A DNA stretch of 64,000 nt from NCBI GenBank assembly GCA_052326585.1, contig JBKQLU010000076.1:1-64000 (forward strand). The letters run 5' to 3'. The position numbers and the translations under genes are program-made. This stretch comes from JAPLJC01 sp052326585. GTDB taxonomy: Bacteria; Desulfobacterota; Desulfobaccia; Desulfobaccales; 0-14-0-80-60-11. The notes under the pieces are model-generated. The model did no database searches and was not told the DNA's origin. It was given only the letters and a program-made list of their open reading frames with translations. Below, one piece after another: positions 44,954-54,162 of this stretch (position 1 is its first letter; each line of letters starts with the position of its first letter).

Positions 44954-45173
44954 GATCTACGTCCTGTTTATTTTTGCCCGGCACCGTGGTTTTGGCCCGG
45001 ATTTTACCTATTTTAAGGAAATTTTACCATGCATATCTTGACCCGGATCAGGTATTTGCTCTTCTCAGATAACGCTCCCGAACTGCCGCAAGGGCCGGGG
45101 CCAGAAATTTCGCCTTGGGCATCAGTAAGTTTCATAGTATACTTATCAGGTAACATCCGGGCGGCGGGGCAGG

Positions 45174-46874
45174 ATGCAAATCCCTTTAGCGGCTGCCCGG
45201 GAAAGGCTTTTCGGCTCTCACACCGTGAAAAAAAAGCAGAAAATCGCCCAGACTAGTGCGCCGAAAAGTGCGCCGCCGCCACCCGGAAGGGTCCGTTTTG
45301 AAGTCCTGATCTTCCTGACCGGGGCGGTGACCCTGGCGCTGGAAGTGCTGGCCTCCAGGATTATGACTCCCTATTTCGGGGTGAGCCTCTACATCTGGGC
45401 CGGTATCCTCTCTATCACCCTGATCTTTTTAGCCCTGGGGTACCGGTGGGGCGGCCGCCTTTCCCGGCTTAAGGATCGAGACGCCCTGCGGCTCTCCCTG
45501 TTCTCCTCCCCCCTGTGGGCCGCCGCGGCCATTGTCCTGGCCACCGCTCTCTATCCCCTGATCTTCCCGCGGTTGGCTGCCCTCAACTTGATCGCCGCCA
45601 GTTTTTTGGGCGGGGTCATCCTGCTGGCCTTGCCCCTGGTGGTCCTGTCCGCCATGAACCCGCTGCTCATCGCCCTGGCCCGGGATGCCAGCCCCAGCGG
45701 CGACGGCGGCGCCGGCAGGGTCTTCTTCATCAGCACGGTGGGCTCGGTGGCGGGGGTCTTGCTCACCGCCTTCCTGCTGATTCCCCACCTGACCAACTTC
45801 CGCGCCCTGCTGGGGCTAAGCCTGGGGCTGGCCCTGGTGGGGGGCGGCATGGCCGGGCTGGACCGGGAGCTGGCCGCCGGCCCCAAGAGACTGCTGCTCT
45901 GCGGTTGTCTGCTGATCTGCATCGGCGGCGGCGGTCTGCTGGCGGCGCAGCCCGCCTACTTCAGACTCCTGGCCGGCATGAGCGACATCGGCAAGGATTT
46001 TAAGGTTCTGGCCGAATACACCTCGGTATTCGGAGATATCAAGGTAGTGCGGGTGCAATCGGAGGTAGCCGGCAGAAAACCGGCCCTGGCCTACCTGCAG
46101 GATGGCATTATTCAAAATATGGTGACCTCGGACGGGGTGGTGTTGGATCATACCGAATTCATGACCCGCTTGGCCGACGCCTATGCCCCCGAGGCCCGCA
46201 AGGCCCTGGTATTGGGGATGGCCGCCGGCATGATCCCCCGCTATCTCCAGCATCAGGGACGGCAGGTCACCGCGGTGGAGATCAACCCCAACTCACTCGA
46301 GGCGGCCACCACCTTTTTCGGCCTCGACCCCCGGGGCATCGAGATTCACCTGGAAGACGCCCGGACCTTTGTGCGCCGGCATCCGGACTCCTATGACCTG
46401 GTGATCACCGACCTGTTCCAAGGCGACTGCACCCCGGACTACCTGCTGAGCGTCGAGTTTTTCCGGGAAGTGCAGGCCTGCTTGCGGCCCGGGGGGGTGG
46501 TGATCATCAACACCTATTTTGATCCCAATAATGAACCCGCCGACGCTACGGTTTTGGCGACGGTCAGCGCCGTCTTCCCTTGCGTCCTGGAATTGCGCTC
46601 CCCCTCCTCCGCCGGCCTGGTGGAGAGCGCCTGCATGGTGGCGGCCAATGTCCCCCTGGACCCGGAGGTGGCCCGCTCCCTGGCTGCAAGCGGGCCCATG
46701 CCGCCCAAAGATTATGAGACCTTGAAGGCAGTGCGGCTGGTGACCCGGGAAATGCTGAAAGACGCCAGGCCAGTGAGCGATGACCACAATATCTTTTCCA
46801 TCCTGTTCGCCAGCAGTCAACTGCGCTACCGCAGCCAATTCAACCAACTGCCCCCCAACCTGCTGGTCAATTAA
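45174..46874 (+). CDS. Membrane-fused spermidine synthase-like protein
   Basis: The 566-aa protein has about six to eight membrane segments in the N-terminal half (from FEVLIFLTGAVTLALEVLASRIMTPYFG), then a soluble polyamine-synthase-like Rossmann domain (KALVLGMAAGMIPRYLQHQGRQVTAVEINPNSLEAA, EDARTFVRRHPDSYDLVITDLFQGD). Catalytic-type acidic residues in the D-L-F-Q-G-D stretch are kept. Fused forms are widespread in bacteria, but their substrate is unproved. A GTG at codon 18 is an alternative start. It is not obviously linked to neighbours. Confidence 0.85.
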   Translation: MQIPLAAARERLFGSHTVKKKQKIAQTSAPKSAPPPPGRVRFEVLIFLTGAVTLALEVLASRIMTPYFGVSLYIWAGILSITLIFLALGYRWGGRLSRLKDRDALRLSLFSSPLWAAAAIVLATALYPLIFPRLAALNLIAASFLGGVILLALPLVVLSAMNPLLIALARDASPSGDGGAGRVFFISTVGSVAGVLLTAFLLIPHLTNFRALLGLSLGLALVGGGMAGLDRELAAGPKRLLLCGCLLICIGGGGLLAAQPAYFRLLAGMSDIGKDFKVLAEYTSVFGDIKVVRVQSEVAGRKPALAYLQDGIIQNMVTSDGVVLDHTEFMTRLADAYAPEARKALVLGMAAGMIPRYLQHQGRQVTAVEINPNSLEAATTFFGLDPRGIEIHLEDARTFVRRHPDSYDLVITDLFQGDCTPDYLLSVEFFREVQACLRPGGVVIINTYFDPNNEPADATVLATVSAVFPCVLELRSPSSAGLVESACMVAANVPLDPEVARSLAASGPMPPKDYETLKAVRLVTREMLKDARPVSDDHNIFSILFASSQLRYRSQFNQLPPNLLVN

Positions 46875-47012
46875 GCGGCCGCAGACTCTATGCCGCGCCC
46901 GGCGGCCTAACCAGCGCCGAGCACCAAAAAAGGCGCGGCAGACGCGCCCTTCTGAGCAGTAATTTGGCACCTGGCTCTTATTGATGAAAACCCATTAAAT
47001 CAGGGAGATTTA

Positions 47013-47396
47013 TTATGCCTTACTTTGGGCGAAAAGAGAGGAAACAACCGTCCGGACTCCAAGCGATGATAGAGTTCTCTTTAATAGTGCCAAAAAGATT
47101 TTTTCATTTGGGCATACGAGTCGCTTTTTATTTATGATATCATCAATGGTTAAAGGATAATACTTAATTCCATGTGTAACCTTTAATATAGTGACGCGAT
47201 AATTATTTAAATATGGCGCTACTATGTCAAATTCATATTGGAATTTCCCAATTGGACTAATTTCATAGGTAACGTCTCCCATTAGAATTGATTTGGTCAT
47301 TTGCTCAAGTATTTTTCCTTGCTCCTTAAGATAACTTTTGGGAGTTTTAGTTTCTACCAAGTCTATCACATCGCCCCATAGATTTTTCTCGTCCAT
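47013..47396 (-). CDS. Unknown 127-aa protein, partner of an EEP nuclease
   Basis: I do not recognise this protein. It is 127 aa, mostly soluble in character, with a mixed helix/strand pattern (SPIGKFQYEFDIVAPYLNNYRVTILKV) and no signal peptide or cysteine motif. It follows the nuclease gene by 12 nt on the same strand and shares its AT-rich composition, unlike the GC-rich genes on both sides. An accessory or antidote role to the nuclease is possible but only inferred from the pairing. Confidence 0.65.
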   Translation of the reverse strand: MDEKNLWGDVIDLVETKTPKSYLKEQGKILEQMTKSILMGDVTYEISPIGKFQYEFDIVAPYLNNYRVTILKVTHGIKYYPLTIDDIINKKRLVCPNEKIFLALLKRTLSSLGVRTVVSSLFAQSKA

Positions 47397-47408
47397 TAAA
47401 CCATCCTC

Positions 47409-48221
47409 CTAAAGGTCCAATTTGATATAAATAGGTAAATGATCTGACCCAACTGCAACATTAGGCCTTCCATTTTCATTAATTAATGATATTCCATCGA
47501 TTTCTGTAATAATTTGCAAATTCTCATGTCTAAACGAATACAATAATTCCGGCCTTACAAGAACTTGATCAAACATATTCCAATAAAAATTTACTTGCCT
47601 TCCTGTATCAAAGAAATATGTCCCTGGTGGAGTCAGACTCATGTCTCCAAAGTGATTCCACATAGGATTATAAAAAAACGTCCGCATTTCACCTGAGACA
47701 CGCCTAAACCCTCGTTGTACAATGCGATGATCGCTTAACCCGTGCAAGCCGTCGGCAGAAACAACACCATATTCAAATGGATTCATATTCAGATCGCCTA
47801 TTAAAAGCGTTCGACTATGACCGGCTTTCCATTCTTCATCAGTGATGATTTTAGCAAGTCTGCCACATTCAAACATTTGGTCAGCTTCCGTCTGGTACAA
47901 CTTACTTGGTAGATGAACTGCAACAAGGAGGACAGATTGCCCAATCGGCGGTTTGATGTAGCGTATGGCAATTCCGCCGGAATCACGTACAGGTCTTACA
48001 AAGGAGTGCAAATATCTCGTAAATATCTGTATCTTATTTGAAAAACCTGGATCAGGAAAGTATAATTCTTTTTGACCAGCATTAAGGGCAATTCCCATTA
48101 TATCTATTGCGATGGATGACTCAGCAAGCATCAGCACATCTATACTATAAGTATGAGCAAGGGTAACTATGCGATCTACTATTTGCTTCCCTTTAATATT
48201 CCAAAAAAGGAATGTTGCCAT
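47409..48221 (-). CDS. Endonuclease/exonuclease/phosphatase (EEP) family protein
   Basis: The 270-aa protein keeps the DNase I/exonuclease III-type metal and catalytic residues: N8 in FLFWNIKGK, E34 in LMLAESS, D143 and N145 in IGDLNMNP, and D260-H261 in GSDHLPI. There is no signal peptide, so it acts inside the cell. Substrates in this superfamily range from DNA and RNA to phosphoinositides. Its AT-rich sequence and lone pairing with a 127-aa unknown suggest arrival by transfer. Confidence 0.85.
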   Translation of the reverse strand: MATFLFWNIKGKQIVDRIVTLAHTYSIDVLMLAESSIAIDIMGIALNAGQKELYFPDPGFSNKIQIFTRYLHSFVRPVRDSGGIAIRYIKPPIGQSVLLVAVHLPSKLYQTEADQMFECGRLAKIITDEEWKAGHSRTLLIGDLNMNPFEYGVVSADGLHGLSDHRIVQRGFRRVSGEMRTFFYNPMWNHFGDMSLTPPGTYFFDTGRQVNFYWNMFDQVLVRPELLYSFRHENLQIITEIDGISLINENGRPNVAVGSDHLPIYIKLDL

Positions 48222-48359
48222 AACAATACAGTCAACACATTATATTTAAAAATATATTTCCTATCTTCAGATCATATGGGATTTGGTTGCATCTAAACTT
48301 TTACGCTAACAGGAAAAACCTCTAACGGGCTTTTGCAGAGCTCTCTCGCCCGCAGCAAA

Positions 48360-50879
48360 TCAGATTAAGGACAACCTCTCGTCATAAATGAACTCCCGGG
48401 TATGGCGGGCCACGCTTTCCGGTGGCAGCTCAATGCGAGCCGTGCCGGTTTCCATGGCGGCCCGGGCCACGGCTTCCGCCACCGCCGGCGGCACCCGGAA
48501 GTCCATGGCTGGCGGCAGGATGTAGCTGAAGCTCAACTCCTGGCCCACCAGGGCGGCAATGGCATGAGCCGCGGCGATATTCATGGCCGTATTGATGCCG
48601 GTGGCCCGGATATCCAGGGCGCCGCGAAAGATGCCGGGAAAGGCCAGGCAGTTGTTCACCTGGTTGGGAAAGTCGGACCTGCCGGTGGCCACCACCGCGG
48701 CCCCGGCCTCACTGGCCTCCTGGGGATAAATCTCCGGCTCGGGATTGGCCATGGCAAAGACAATGGCTTGGGGCGCCATGGACTGCACCATCTCCCGGGT
48801 GAGAACCCGGGGCCCGGAGAGGCCGAGGAAGACCTCGGCTCCTTTGATAACCTGAGCCAGGCTGCCTTTCTGCCGATCCGGGTTGGTAATCTCCGCCAGT
48901 TCGTGCTTAATGGAATTCATCCCCTGGGCCCGGCCCCGGTAAATGGCGCCTCTGGTGTCGCAGACCACCAGATTTTGGGCCCCGGCGTTGATCAGGAGTT
49001 TGGCGGTGGCGATGGCCGAGGCGCCGGCGCCGTTAAAGACCAGCCTGACCTCGGAAAGTTTCCGGTCCACCAGCTTCAAGGCGTTAATCATCCCGGCCAG
49101 GACCACCACCGCGGTGCCGTGCTGATCGTCGTGAAAGACCGGAATATCCAACCTTTCCCGCAACCTTTGCTCGATTTCGAAACAACGCGGGGAGGAGATG
49201 TCCTCCAGGTTAATGCCGCCAAAGGCCGGTGAGATATTCTCCACCAGCCGGATGACCTGTTCGGTCTCCTGGGTGCTGATGCAGATCGGGAAAGCCTCCA
49301 CGCCGCCGAAGGTCTTAAAGATGACCGCCTTGCCTTCCATGACCGGCAGGGCGGCCCGGGGGCCGATATTTCCCAGACCCAACACGGCGCTGCCGTCGGT
49401 GACGATGGCCACCAGGTTGTTTTTCGAGGTGAAGTCATAGCTGGCCATGGGTTCATGCAGGACCTTCTGGCAAACCTCCGCCACCGCCGCCGGGGCATAG
49501 AGGCGGGTGTAAATGACTTCGTCCTTGATGGGCACCTTGGTATAGATCTCCACGCACCCCTGATAACGGCGGTGCAGCTCCAAGGCTTCCTCATCGATGC
49601 TCAATTTCCCGTAATCCTGGCCTTCGGCGGGCAGCCAGGCCAGTTCCCCTTCGTAGATATAGCGCTCGGTGCGCTCATAGACCCGCTCGGGACTCACCTT
49701 TTCCGGCCCCAGGGAGGCGGCGCCGTTCTCCTGGGCCGTCTGGGCCACTGCCTTGGCGACTACCGGAGAAACGCGCCAGTCCATCTGCCGGGGAATGATA
49801 TGGTTGGGGGCTAATTCCTCTTCCGGGATCATGGCCGCCAGGGCTCGGGCCGCGGCCAGATACATGTCGATGGTGACGCGAGTGGCCCCCACGTCCAGGC
49901 ACCCCCGGAAAAATCCCGGGGTCACCAGAGACGAGCGGATCTGGGTCTCGCTGATGGCCAGGCCGGTGGCCGTCACCGCGGCGCCGCCCGCCTTGGCCTC
50001 CGCCTCCGTAATCTCCGGCCGGGGCAGGGCCAGGGCAAAGACGATGGGGTCTGGGGCCATGCTGGCAATCATCTCCCGGGTGACCAGGCCGCCGGCTGAG
50101 AGGCCGATGAAGACATCGGCGCCCTTGATGACCTGGGCCAGGTTGCCCTTGACATCCGAGGCGACCAGGCGGGCGATTTCCGATTTGGCCCAGTTCATTC
50201 CCACCGGCCGGTAGACGTGCAGGGCCCCGTGGCGATCGCACAGGACGATGTTATTATTGCCGGCCACGATCAATCCTTTGGCCACCCCAATACCCGAGGC
50301 CCCGGCGCCGTTGATGACGATGCGGGCCTCATGGAGACTCTTGCCCACCACCTTCAGGGCGTTAATCACCGCCGCCAGCACAATGATGCCGGCCGCATGG
50401 TTTTCCGTGTGCAGCACCGCCACGCGCACCGCCTTGCGGATGCGGTTCTCGATGGTGAAGCACTTGGGCGCGGCGATGCTCTCCAGGCAGAAGCCGCCGA
50501 AGGACGGGGTGAGGGCCCGGACGATTTCCACGATTTCATCCGCATCCTGGGTCAAGAGGGCAATGGGCACCGCATCCACGTTGGCAAAGGTCTTGAAGAG
50601 CACCGACTTGGCCTCCAACTTGGGCAAGGCGGCCAGGGCTCCGATATTGCCGAATTCGTAAACCTGGCTGCCGTCGGTGATCAAGGCGATGGAATTGCCG
50701 CGGCAGGTGTACTCGAAGGAGGCCAGGGGATTCTTGTCAATCTCCCGGCAGATGGCCGCCACCCCGGGGGTGTAGATGCGGCTCAGAACCGAGGTATCCC
50801 GGATGGGCATCTTGCTCTTGATGCCCACCAGGCCGCGGTAACGGCGGCGATAGGCCAGGGCATCCGATTCGCTGGGCAT
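48360..50879 (-). CDS. Tandem malic enzyme with degenerate N-terminal copy
   Basis: The start is set at ATG 50879 (MPSESDALAYRRRYRG), since the longer frame overlaps the CBS gene. The 839-aa protein is two full malic-enzyme units end to end. The C-terminal unit is canonical: VFHDDQHGTA with metal ligands D584 and D585, NGAGASA for NAD, ANPEPEIYP, ATGRSDFPNQVNN. In the N-terminal unit the matching site is VLHTENHAAG (T158, E159 for the Asp pair) and the ATGRSDFPNQ motif is ATGLAISETQIRSS, although YTPGVA and NGAGASG remain. Only the second half is likely to decarboxylate malate to pyruvate; the first may be structural or allosteric. Confidence 0.9.
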   Translation of the reverse strand: MPSESDALAYRRRYRGLVGIKSKMPIRDTSVLSRIYTPGVAAICREIDKNPLASFEYTCRGNSIALITDGSQVYEFGNIGALAALPKLEAKSVLFKTFANVDAVPIALLTQDADEIVEIVRALTPSFGGFCLESIAAPKCFTIENRIRKAVRVAVLHTENHAAGIIVLAAVINALKVVGKSLHEARIVINGAGASGIGVAKGLIVAGNNNIVLCDRHGALHVYRPVGMNWAKSEIARLVASDVKGNLAQVIKGADVFIGLSAGGLVTREMIASMAPDPIVFALALPRPEITEAEAKAGGAAVTATGLAISETQIRSSLVTPGFFRGCLDVGATRVTIDMYLAAARALAAMIPEEELAPNHIIPRQMDWRVSPVVAKAVAQTAQENGAASLGPEKVSPERVYERTERYIYEGELAWLPAEGQDYGKLSIDEEALELHRRYQGCVEIYTKVPIKDEVIYTRLYAPAAVAEVCQKVLHEPMASYDFTSKNNLVAIVTDGSAVLGLGNIGPRAALPVMEGKAVIFKTFGGVEAFPICISTQETEQVIRLVENISPAFGGINLEDISSPRCFEIEQRLRERLDIPVFHDDQHGTAVVVLAGMINALKLVDRKLSEVRLVFNGAGASAIATAKLLINAGAQNLVVCDTRGAIYRGRAQGMNSIKHELAEITNPDRQKGSLAQVIKGAEVFLGLSGPRVLTREMVQSMAPQAIVFAMANPEPEIYPQEASEAGAAVVATGRSDFPNQVNNCLAFPGIFRGALDIRATGINTAMNIAAAHAIAALVGQELSFSYILPPAMDFRVPPAVAEAVARAAMETGTARIELPPESVARHTREFIYDERLSLI

Positions 50880-50994
50880 GGCTGCGTCCTCGTTTGAGAC
50901 GGGTAGTCTATCCTTAAATGGGGCGATGCCCTCATCCCCCCGAAAGCTGGCCAAGGCGCGGCCAGCCCCCCGGGGGGGCTTTTCCCGGACCAGG

Positions 50995-51657
50995 TCAATC
51001 CAGCTTTTCGTGGATATAGTAGAGAATCCTATTCTTGCTTTCCAGGTCTTTCCGGAGGGCCTCTTCATCCTCAACTTCCCGGGTCCGGATGTAGACCCGC
51101 AAAAAGCTCTCCGGGGCCCCCCCATAGCCCGACAAGATGCTGGCGATGCGGCCGCCGTGGGCCCGAATCAGATCGGTGACCGCCTTAACCGTGCCGGGCC
51201 GATCTTCCAGTTCCAGGCCAATGGCCAGGGGGGCATGGCAGATGCCCGAAATGGAGACGAAGGCCCGGAAGATGTCGCCTTTGGAGATGATCCCCTGCAG
51301 GGCTCCCTGCTGGTCCACCACCGGCAAGGCGGAGATGTTCTTATTCAACATGACCGCGGCCGCTTTTTCCACCGTTTCCCCGGGAGCGATGGTGAAGAGA
51401 TGTTTGGGCATCAGGCTCTTCACCGTGATCCGATCCAGGAGATAGTACATCTCGTGGATATCCAGGGTGGTGGCCTTGGAAGGCGTGGCCTCTTTCAGGT
51501 CCCGGTCCGAGACGATGCCCTGCAGGCGGCCTTTGCGCAAAACCGGCAGATGCCGCACCTTGTTTTGCTTCATGAGTTTGGAGGCCTTGATGATGGAAGC
51601 CTCTTCATCCACGGTGACTAAGTCTTTGCTCATAAAATCCCGCACCGGCATGGCCAA
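50995..51657 (-). CDS. CBS-pair plus ACT-domain protein (AcuB-like)
   Basis: The 220-aa protein has two CBS repeats (VRDFMSKDLVTVDEEASIIKASKLM and VKSLMPKHLFTIAPGETVEKAAAVM) that form one adenosine-nucleotide-binding module, then an ACT-type domain (PLAIGLELEDRPGTVKAVTDLIRAHGG). AcuB-like proteins sense the energy or amino-acid state. It lies 115 nt upstream of the tandem malic enzyme on the same strand and may control its expression or activity; this is contextual. Confidence 0.85.
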   Translation of the reverse strand: MAMPVRDFMSKDLVTVDEEASIIKASKLMKQNKVRHLPVLRKGRLQGIVSDRDLKEATPSKATTLDIHEMYYLLDRITVKSLMPKHLFTIAPGETVEKAAAVMLNKNISALPVVDQQGALQGIISKGDIFRAFVSISGICHAPLAIGLELEDRPGTVKAVTDLIRAHGGRIASILSGYGGAPESFLRVYIRTREVEDEEALRKDLESKNRILYYIHEKLD

Positions 51658-52172
51658 CCTCCTTGACGTGCACCGGGGACCCCCCGGCTGAGCCTGGGTA
51701 ACCTATAGGGTCTTGTAAAAGTCGGCGCCTCTTCCTTCCGGGCCATCTGCTCTGCTCCCCGGCGTCGGGGTCTAAAGAGGATGGTTCGGATTGGTTTAAC
51801 CTTCTAATTTCCCAGGAGGAAAGTCAAGCCCTCCCGGAGCCGGACAGTCAAATTTCCGGGGTCGGGCGAAGCCGGAAAGCCGCTTACGAGGGCGGCCCCT
51901 GGCCTGAATGGTTGGGAGTCCCTCAACTATTTAAAGAAATTTTTGCGCTTTGCCACGCCGGCGGGCGCCTTTTGGGGCCGGACCCCTAAACGCCGGTTAA
52001 GCCGCGGGATCGACTGATTCCGGCGACGGCCCGGGAATATTTTTGGCGGGGCCCCCTCAGCCACCGCGGTAAAAAAGAGCCAGGTTTGGCAAGTTAGCGG
52101 CGATAAACCGGCCACAAAAAAGGCAGGGCCATGGCTGATCCCGCCTGATTGCCGGTCCGTGGAGAAAGCCGG

Positions 52173-52265
52173 TTAAGCCGTTACCAACCTCCGCCAGCCT
52201 GCCAGGCCCAGGAGGCCGGCGCCCAGGAGCCAGAGAGCGCCGGGGATGGGCACCGCGGTTACCCC
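52173..52265 (-). pseudogene. Orphan PEP-CTERM-like (VPIP) sorting-tail remnant
   Basis: The minus-strand frame reads TAVPIPGALWLLGAGLLGL followed by AGWRRLVTA and a stop. This is the typical C-terminal tail of exosortase-sorted proteins: proline-rich start, hydrophobic helix, basic end. A TAA is only a few codons upstream (52266-52268) and no protein body precedes it, so the rest of the gene has been lost. Confidence 0.55.
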
Positions 52266-52284
52266 TTAAATGATAAGGATCTTT

Positions 52285-52328
52285 GAGGATTAAAAATTTT
52301 GCGGTGTTGTCCCTGAACTTTAGCCTCG
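52285..52328 (+). repeat. Dispersed repeat, copy 1 (GAGGATT...CTTTAGCC)
   Basis: About 44 bp similar to 61652-61694: GAGGATTNAANATT at the left, TGTTGTC in the middle and AACTTTAGCCT at the right. The two copies lie 9.4 kb apart in the same orientation, at the outer edges of the small-envelope-protein and pilin region. Confidence 0.5.
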
Positions 52329-52672
52329 CAACACCTGGGTTTCGGCCGGATACCAGGTTTGCCGCGGCGGGGTCTTCAGGAAAAAGGTGTCTTTATGGTT
52401 CAAAAATCCTGGAAAAGGTTCCCAACTATTGATTTGGACCGAGAAAGCCTGGAATGTGGTATAGCTCGGTGAAAATTTACTTTTGCAGGGAAGTATGTGC
52501 TATCATACCGGCGGCGGGAGGATGCCGCTTCAATCACTAGGATTGGAGGTTTCCCCCCAGCCCCAGAGGTCCCCAAAACCATTTCAGACGAAGCAGCCCG
52601 GCTGAGCTGCCTAATCTCGGACTGGCTGACAATGGGGCCCAATTAATCTCGCACCCAAGAGAGGGAAAGCCG

Positions 52673-53059
52673 ATGAGATTGAAATTGCTGGCGTGCTTGG
52701 TAGGATCGGTTCTGCTCTTGACCCTGGCCGCCAGAGCTCCGGCCGCGGAGAAAGGCATCTTGTGGGATGGCAGGCAATGGACCCAGGCATCCACGGATGG
52801 GAAAATCGGCTATATTTGGGGAGTCGGCAACATGGCCGACTTCGAGGTGGCGTCGAGCCAAGGGCGATCCATCTGCGTATCCCGGGCCTTTGTGGATTCG
52901 CGTAAAAACCAGACCGTTCTCCAGGTCGTCCAGACAGTGGACCAATTTTACCAGGAGAATCCCGGGAAGCTGGACACCGCGGTGATCGAGGTAATCCTCC
53001 GGCGCTGTACCACGGCCGTGTGCCCGCCGGAGACAGGGGGAGGAGAAAAGAAAAAATGA
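52673..53059 (+). CDS. Secreted small protein of unknown function
   Basis: This 128-aa product is not recognised. It starts with a Sec signal peptide (MRLKLLACLVGSVLLLTLAARAPAAEK, cleavage after APA or PAA) and has a mature part of about 100 residues with two cysteines near the C-terminus (RRCTTAVC), a likely disulfide, and a Lys-rich end. The GQGNxx-like WGVGNMADFEVA segment suggests a compact periplasmic fold. The stop overlaps the next start (ATGA), so it is coupled to the glycine-zipper lipoprotein. Confidence 0.75.
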   Translation: MRLKLLACLVGSVLLLTLAARAPAAEKGILWDGRQWTQASTDGKIGYIWGVGNMADFEVASSQGRSICVSRAFVDSRKNQTVLQVVQTVDQFYQENPGKLDTAVIEVILRRCTTAVCPPETGGGEKKK

Positions 53060-53289
53060 AAAAGCTGGCAATTCTGGCTGTGGTGGCGGCCTTGCTGCTG
53101 GGGGCCTGCTCCGGAATGTCTAACACTGAGCAGCGGACCCTGAGCGGCGCGGCCATCGGCGCCGGCGGCGGTACCCTCATCGGCTGGGCGGCCGGGTGCC
53201 CGTGGTGCGGTGCGGCCATCGGCGCCGGCGCCGGCGCCGCGGGAGGCTACATATACGACCAATATGAGAAAGGCCAGGGACGCCCATGA
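53056..53289 (+). CDS. Glycine-zipper lipoprotein
   Basis: The start at 53056 gives MKKLAILAVVAALLLGACSG, a lipoprotein signal with lipobox LGAC (cysteine about 18). The mature part is a Gly/Ala helix pair (GAAIGAGGGTLIGWAAG ... GAAIGAGAGAAGGYIYD) of the YMGG/glycine-zipper type found in outer-membrane-associated proteins such as SlyB/OsmB-like lipoproteins. It has 77 aa and overlaps the preceding gene by 4 nt, so both are made together and probably work in the envelope. Confidence 0.8.
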   Translation: MKKLAILAVVAALLLGACSGMSNTEQRTLSGAAIGAGGGTLIGWAAGCPWCGAAIGAGAGAAGGYIYDQYEKGQGRP

Positions 53290-53553
53290 TGGTTGACGCG
53301 GGCCGAAATCCCTAGCTGAAGGGGGGGCTGCTCTCACCCCGGGGGAAAAATCATCTCAACCGGGGTTATGGGGCAACCCTCCCACCCAAATCAAAAGATG
53401 GTTTTGGCGACCCCTCTTCCTGGGCTTAACCAGGCCCGGGAGCGCCCTTGGGCTACTGCCCTGTCGCTTGTTGCCCCGCCGCTTTCCAGAAGGTCAACCG
53501 GGTTTAGGGTAGATCCAACAAAACTAAGCCAAAGTCGATAGTGGCTATTATTT

Positions 53554-53584
53554 ATAGGTAGTTTTACCTATCAACAAATAGGTA
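53554..53584. promoter_or_regulatory. ATAGGTA/TACCTAT operator-like repeats
   Basis: A perfect 7-bp inverted repeat, ATAGGTA (53554-53560) and TACCTAT (53565-53571), is followed by a direct copy of ATAGGTA (53578-53584). It lies about 100-130 nt before the degenerate-receiver gene, where a repressor or activator could bind. The rest of the 396-nt gap (53290-53685) shows no gene. Confidence 0.45.
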
Positions 53585-53685
53585 TCATTGCCGATTGAGG
53601 AAAGGTCCTTTTTAAGTTTATAGTTCGCTAAACTCACCGTGGCGCTGATCAATCTGCTGATCGACCCGAACCAGGAGGCAAACCC

Positions 53686-54162
53686 GTGGCTAGATATGAA
53701 ATTCTCTTGTTGGGTGACGGTTCTCATTCTTTTCGGACTATGGGTTGGGTATTGGAATATAAAGGCTTTTCAATCAAGGCCGTAACGGGCCCGGAAGCCG
53801 CCCTGGAGGCCCTGGTCAAAAAAGATTACGATTTGTTCATCGCCAACCTTTCCCGGGAGGAAAAGGATAACTTAGCCGTAGTGAGGCAAGCCAAGAGGAT
53901 CGATCCTTCCATCAAAGTCATGCTGCTTACCGATCGCCTCGATTTGGCCTTCCCGCTGGAGGCTTATAATATCGACATCAACGATTACATCATCATGCCG
54001 GTGAGCGCCCACGAATTTTGCCGCCGGGTGGCAACCTGTCTGGAAGGCTTGGTGGTGGACCTCGCTCCTGCGAACTCTCTATCTCGATCGGTTCCCCAAG
54101 CCGAAAAACTGCCCTATAACCCTGTGGTTCACGAGCCCATGGTTTCAGTGTCCCAGCAATGA
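53686..54162 (+). CDS. Degenerate receiver-domain protein
   Basis: The 158-aa protein, starting at GTG with a nearby AGGAGG, has a receiver-like fold (YEILLLGDGSHSFRTMGWVLEYKGFSI ... YDLFIANLSREEKDNLAVVRQA ... IKVMLLTDRLDLAF ... DYIIMPVSAHEFCRRV). The phospho-acceptor aspartate position is replaced (FIANLS), and the usual Lys before Pro is missing (MPVS), so it is unlikely to be phosphorylated. The C-terminal 35 residues are unstructured. The stop overlaps the remnant of a Flp pilin gene. CpaE-type proteins also carry pseudo-receivers, so a link to the pilus locus is plausible. Confidence 0.75.
   Translation: MARYEILLLGDGSHSFRTMGWVLEYKGFSIKAVTGPEAALEALVKKDYDLFIANLSREEKDNLAVVRQAKRIDPSIKVMLLTDRLDLAFPLEAYNIDINDYIIMPVSAHEFCRRVATCLEGLVVDLAPANSLSRSVPQAEKLPYNPVVHEPMVSVSQQ

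Larger units (their letters stand above)
51658..52672. other. Intergenic stretch of about 1 kb
   Basis: No intact gene is seen. It contains an orphan sorting-tail remnant (52173-52265) and a 44-bp repeat shared with 61652-61694. The remainder is GC-rich sequence without a supported ORF; several short open frames have no ribosome binding site. Confidence 0.45.

Noticed and set aside
48360..51125. Longer malic enzyme start at 51125
   Set aside because: Would overlap the CBS gene by more than 100 bases and add an 82-residue segment without resemblance to the family; ATG 50879 fits.
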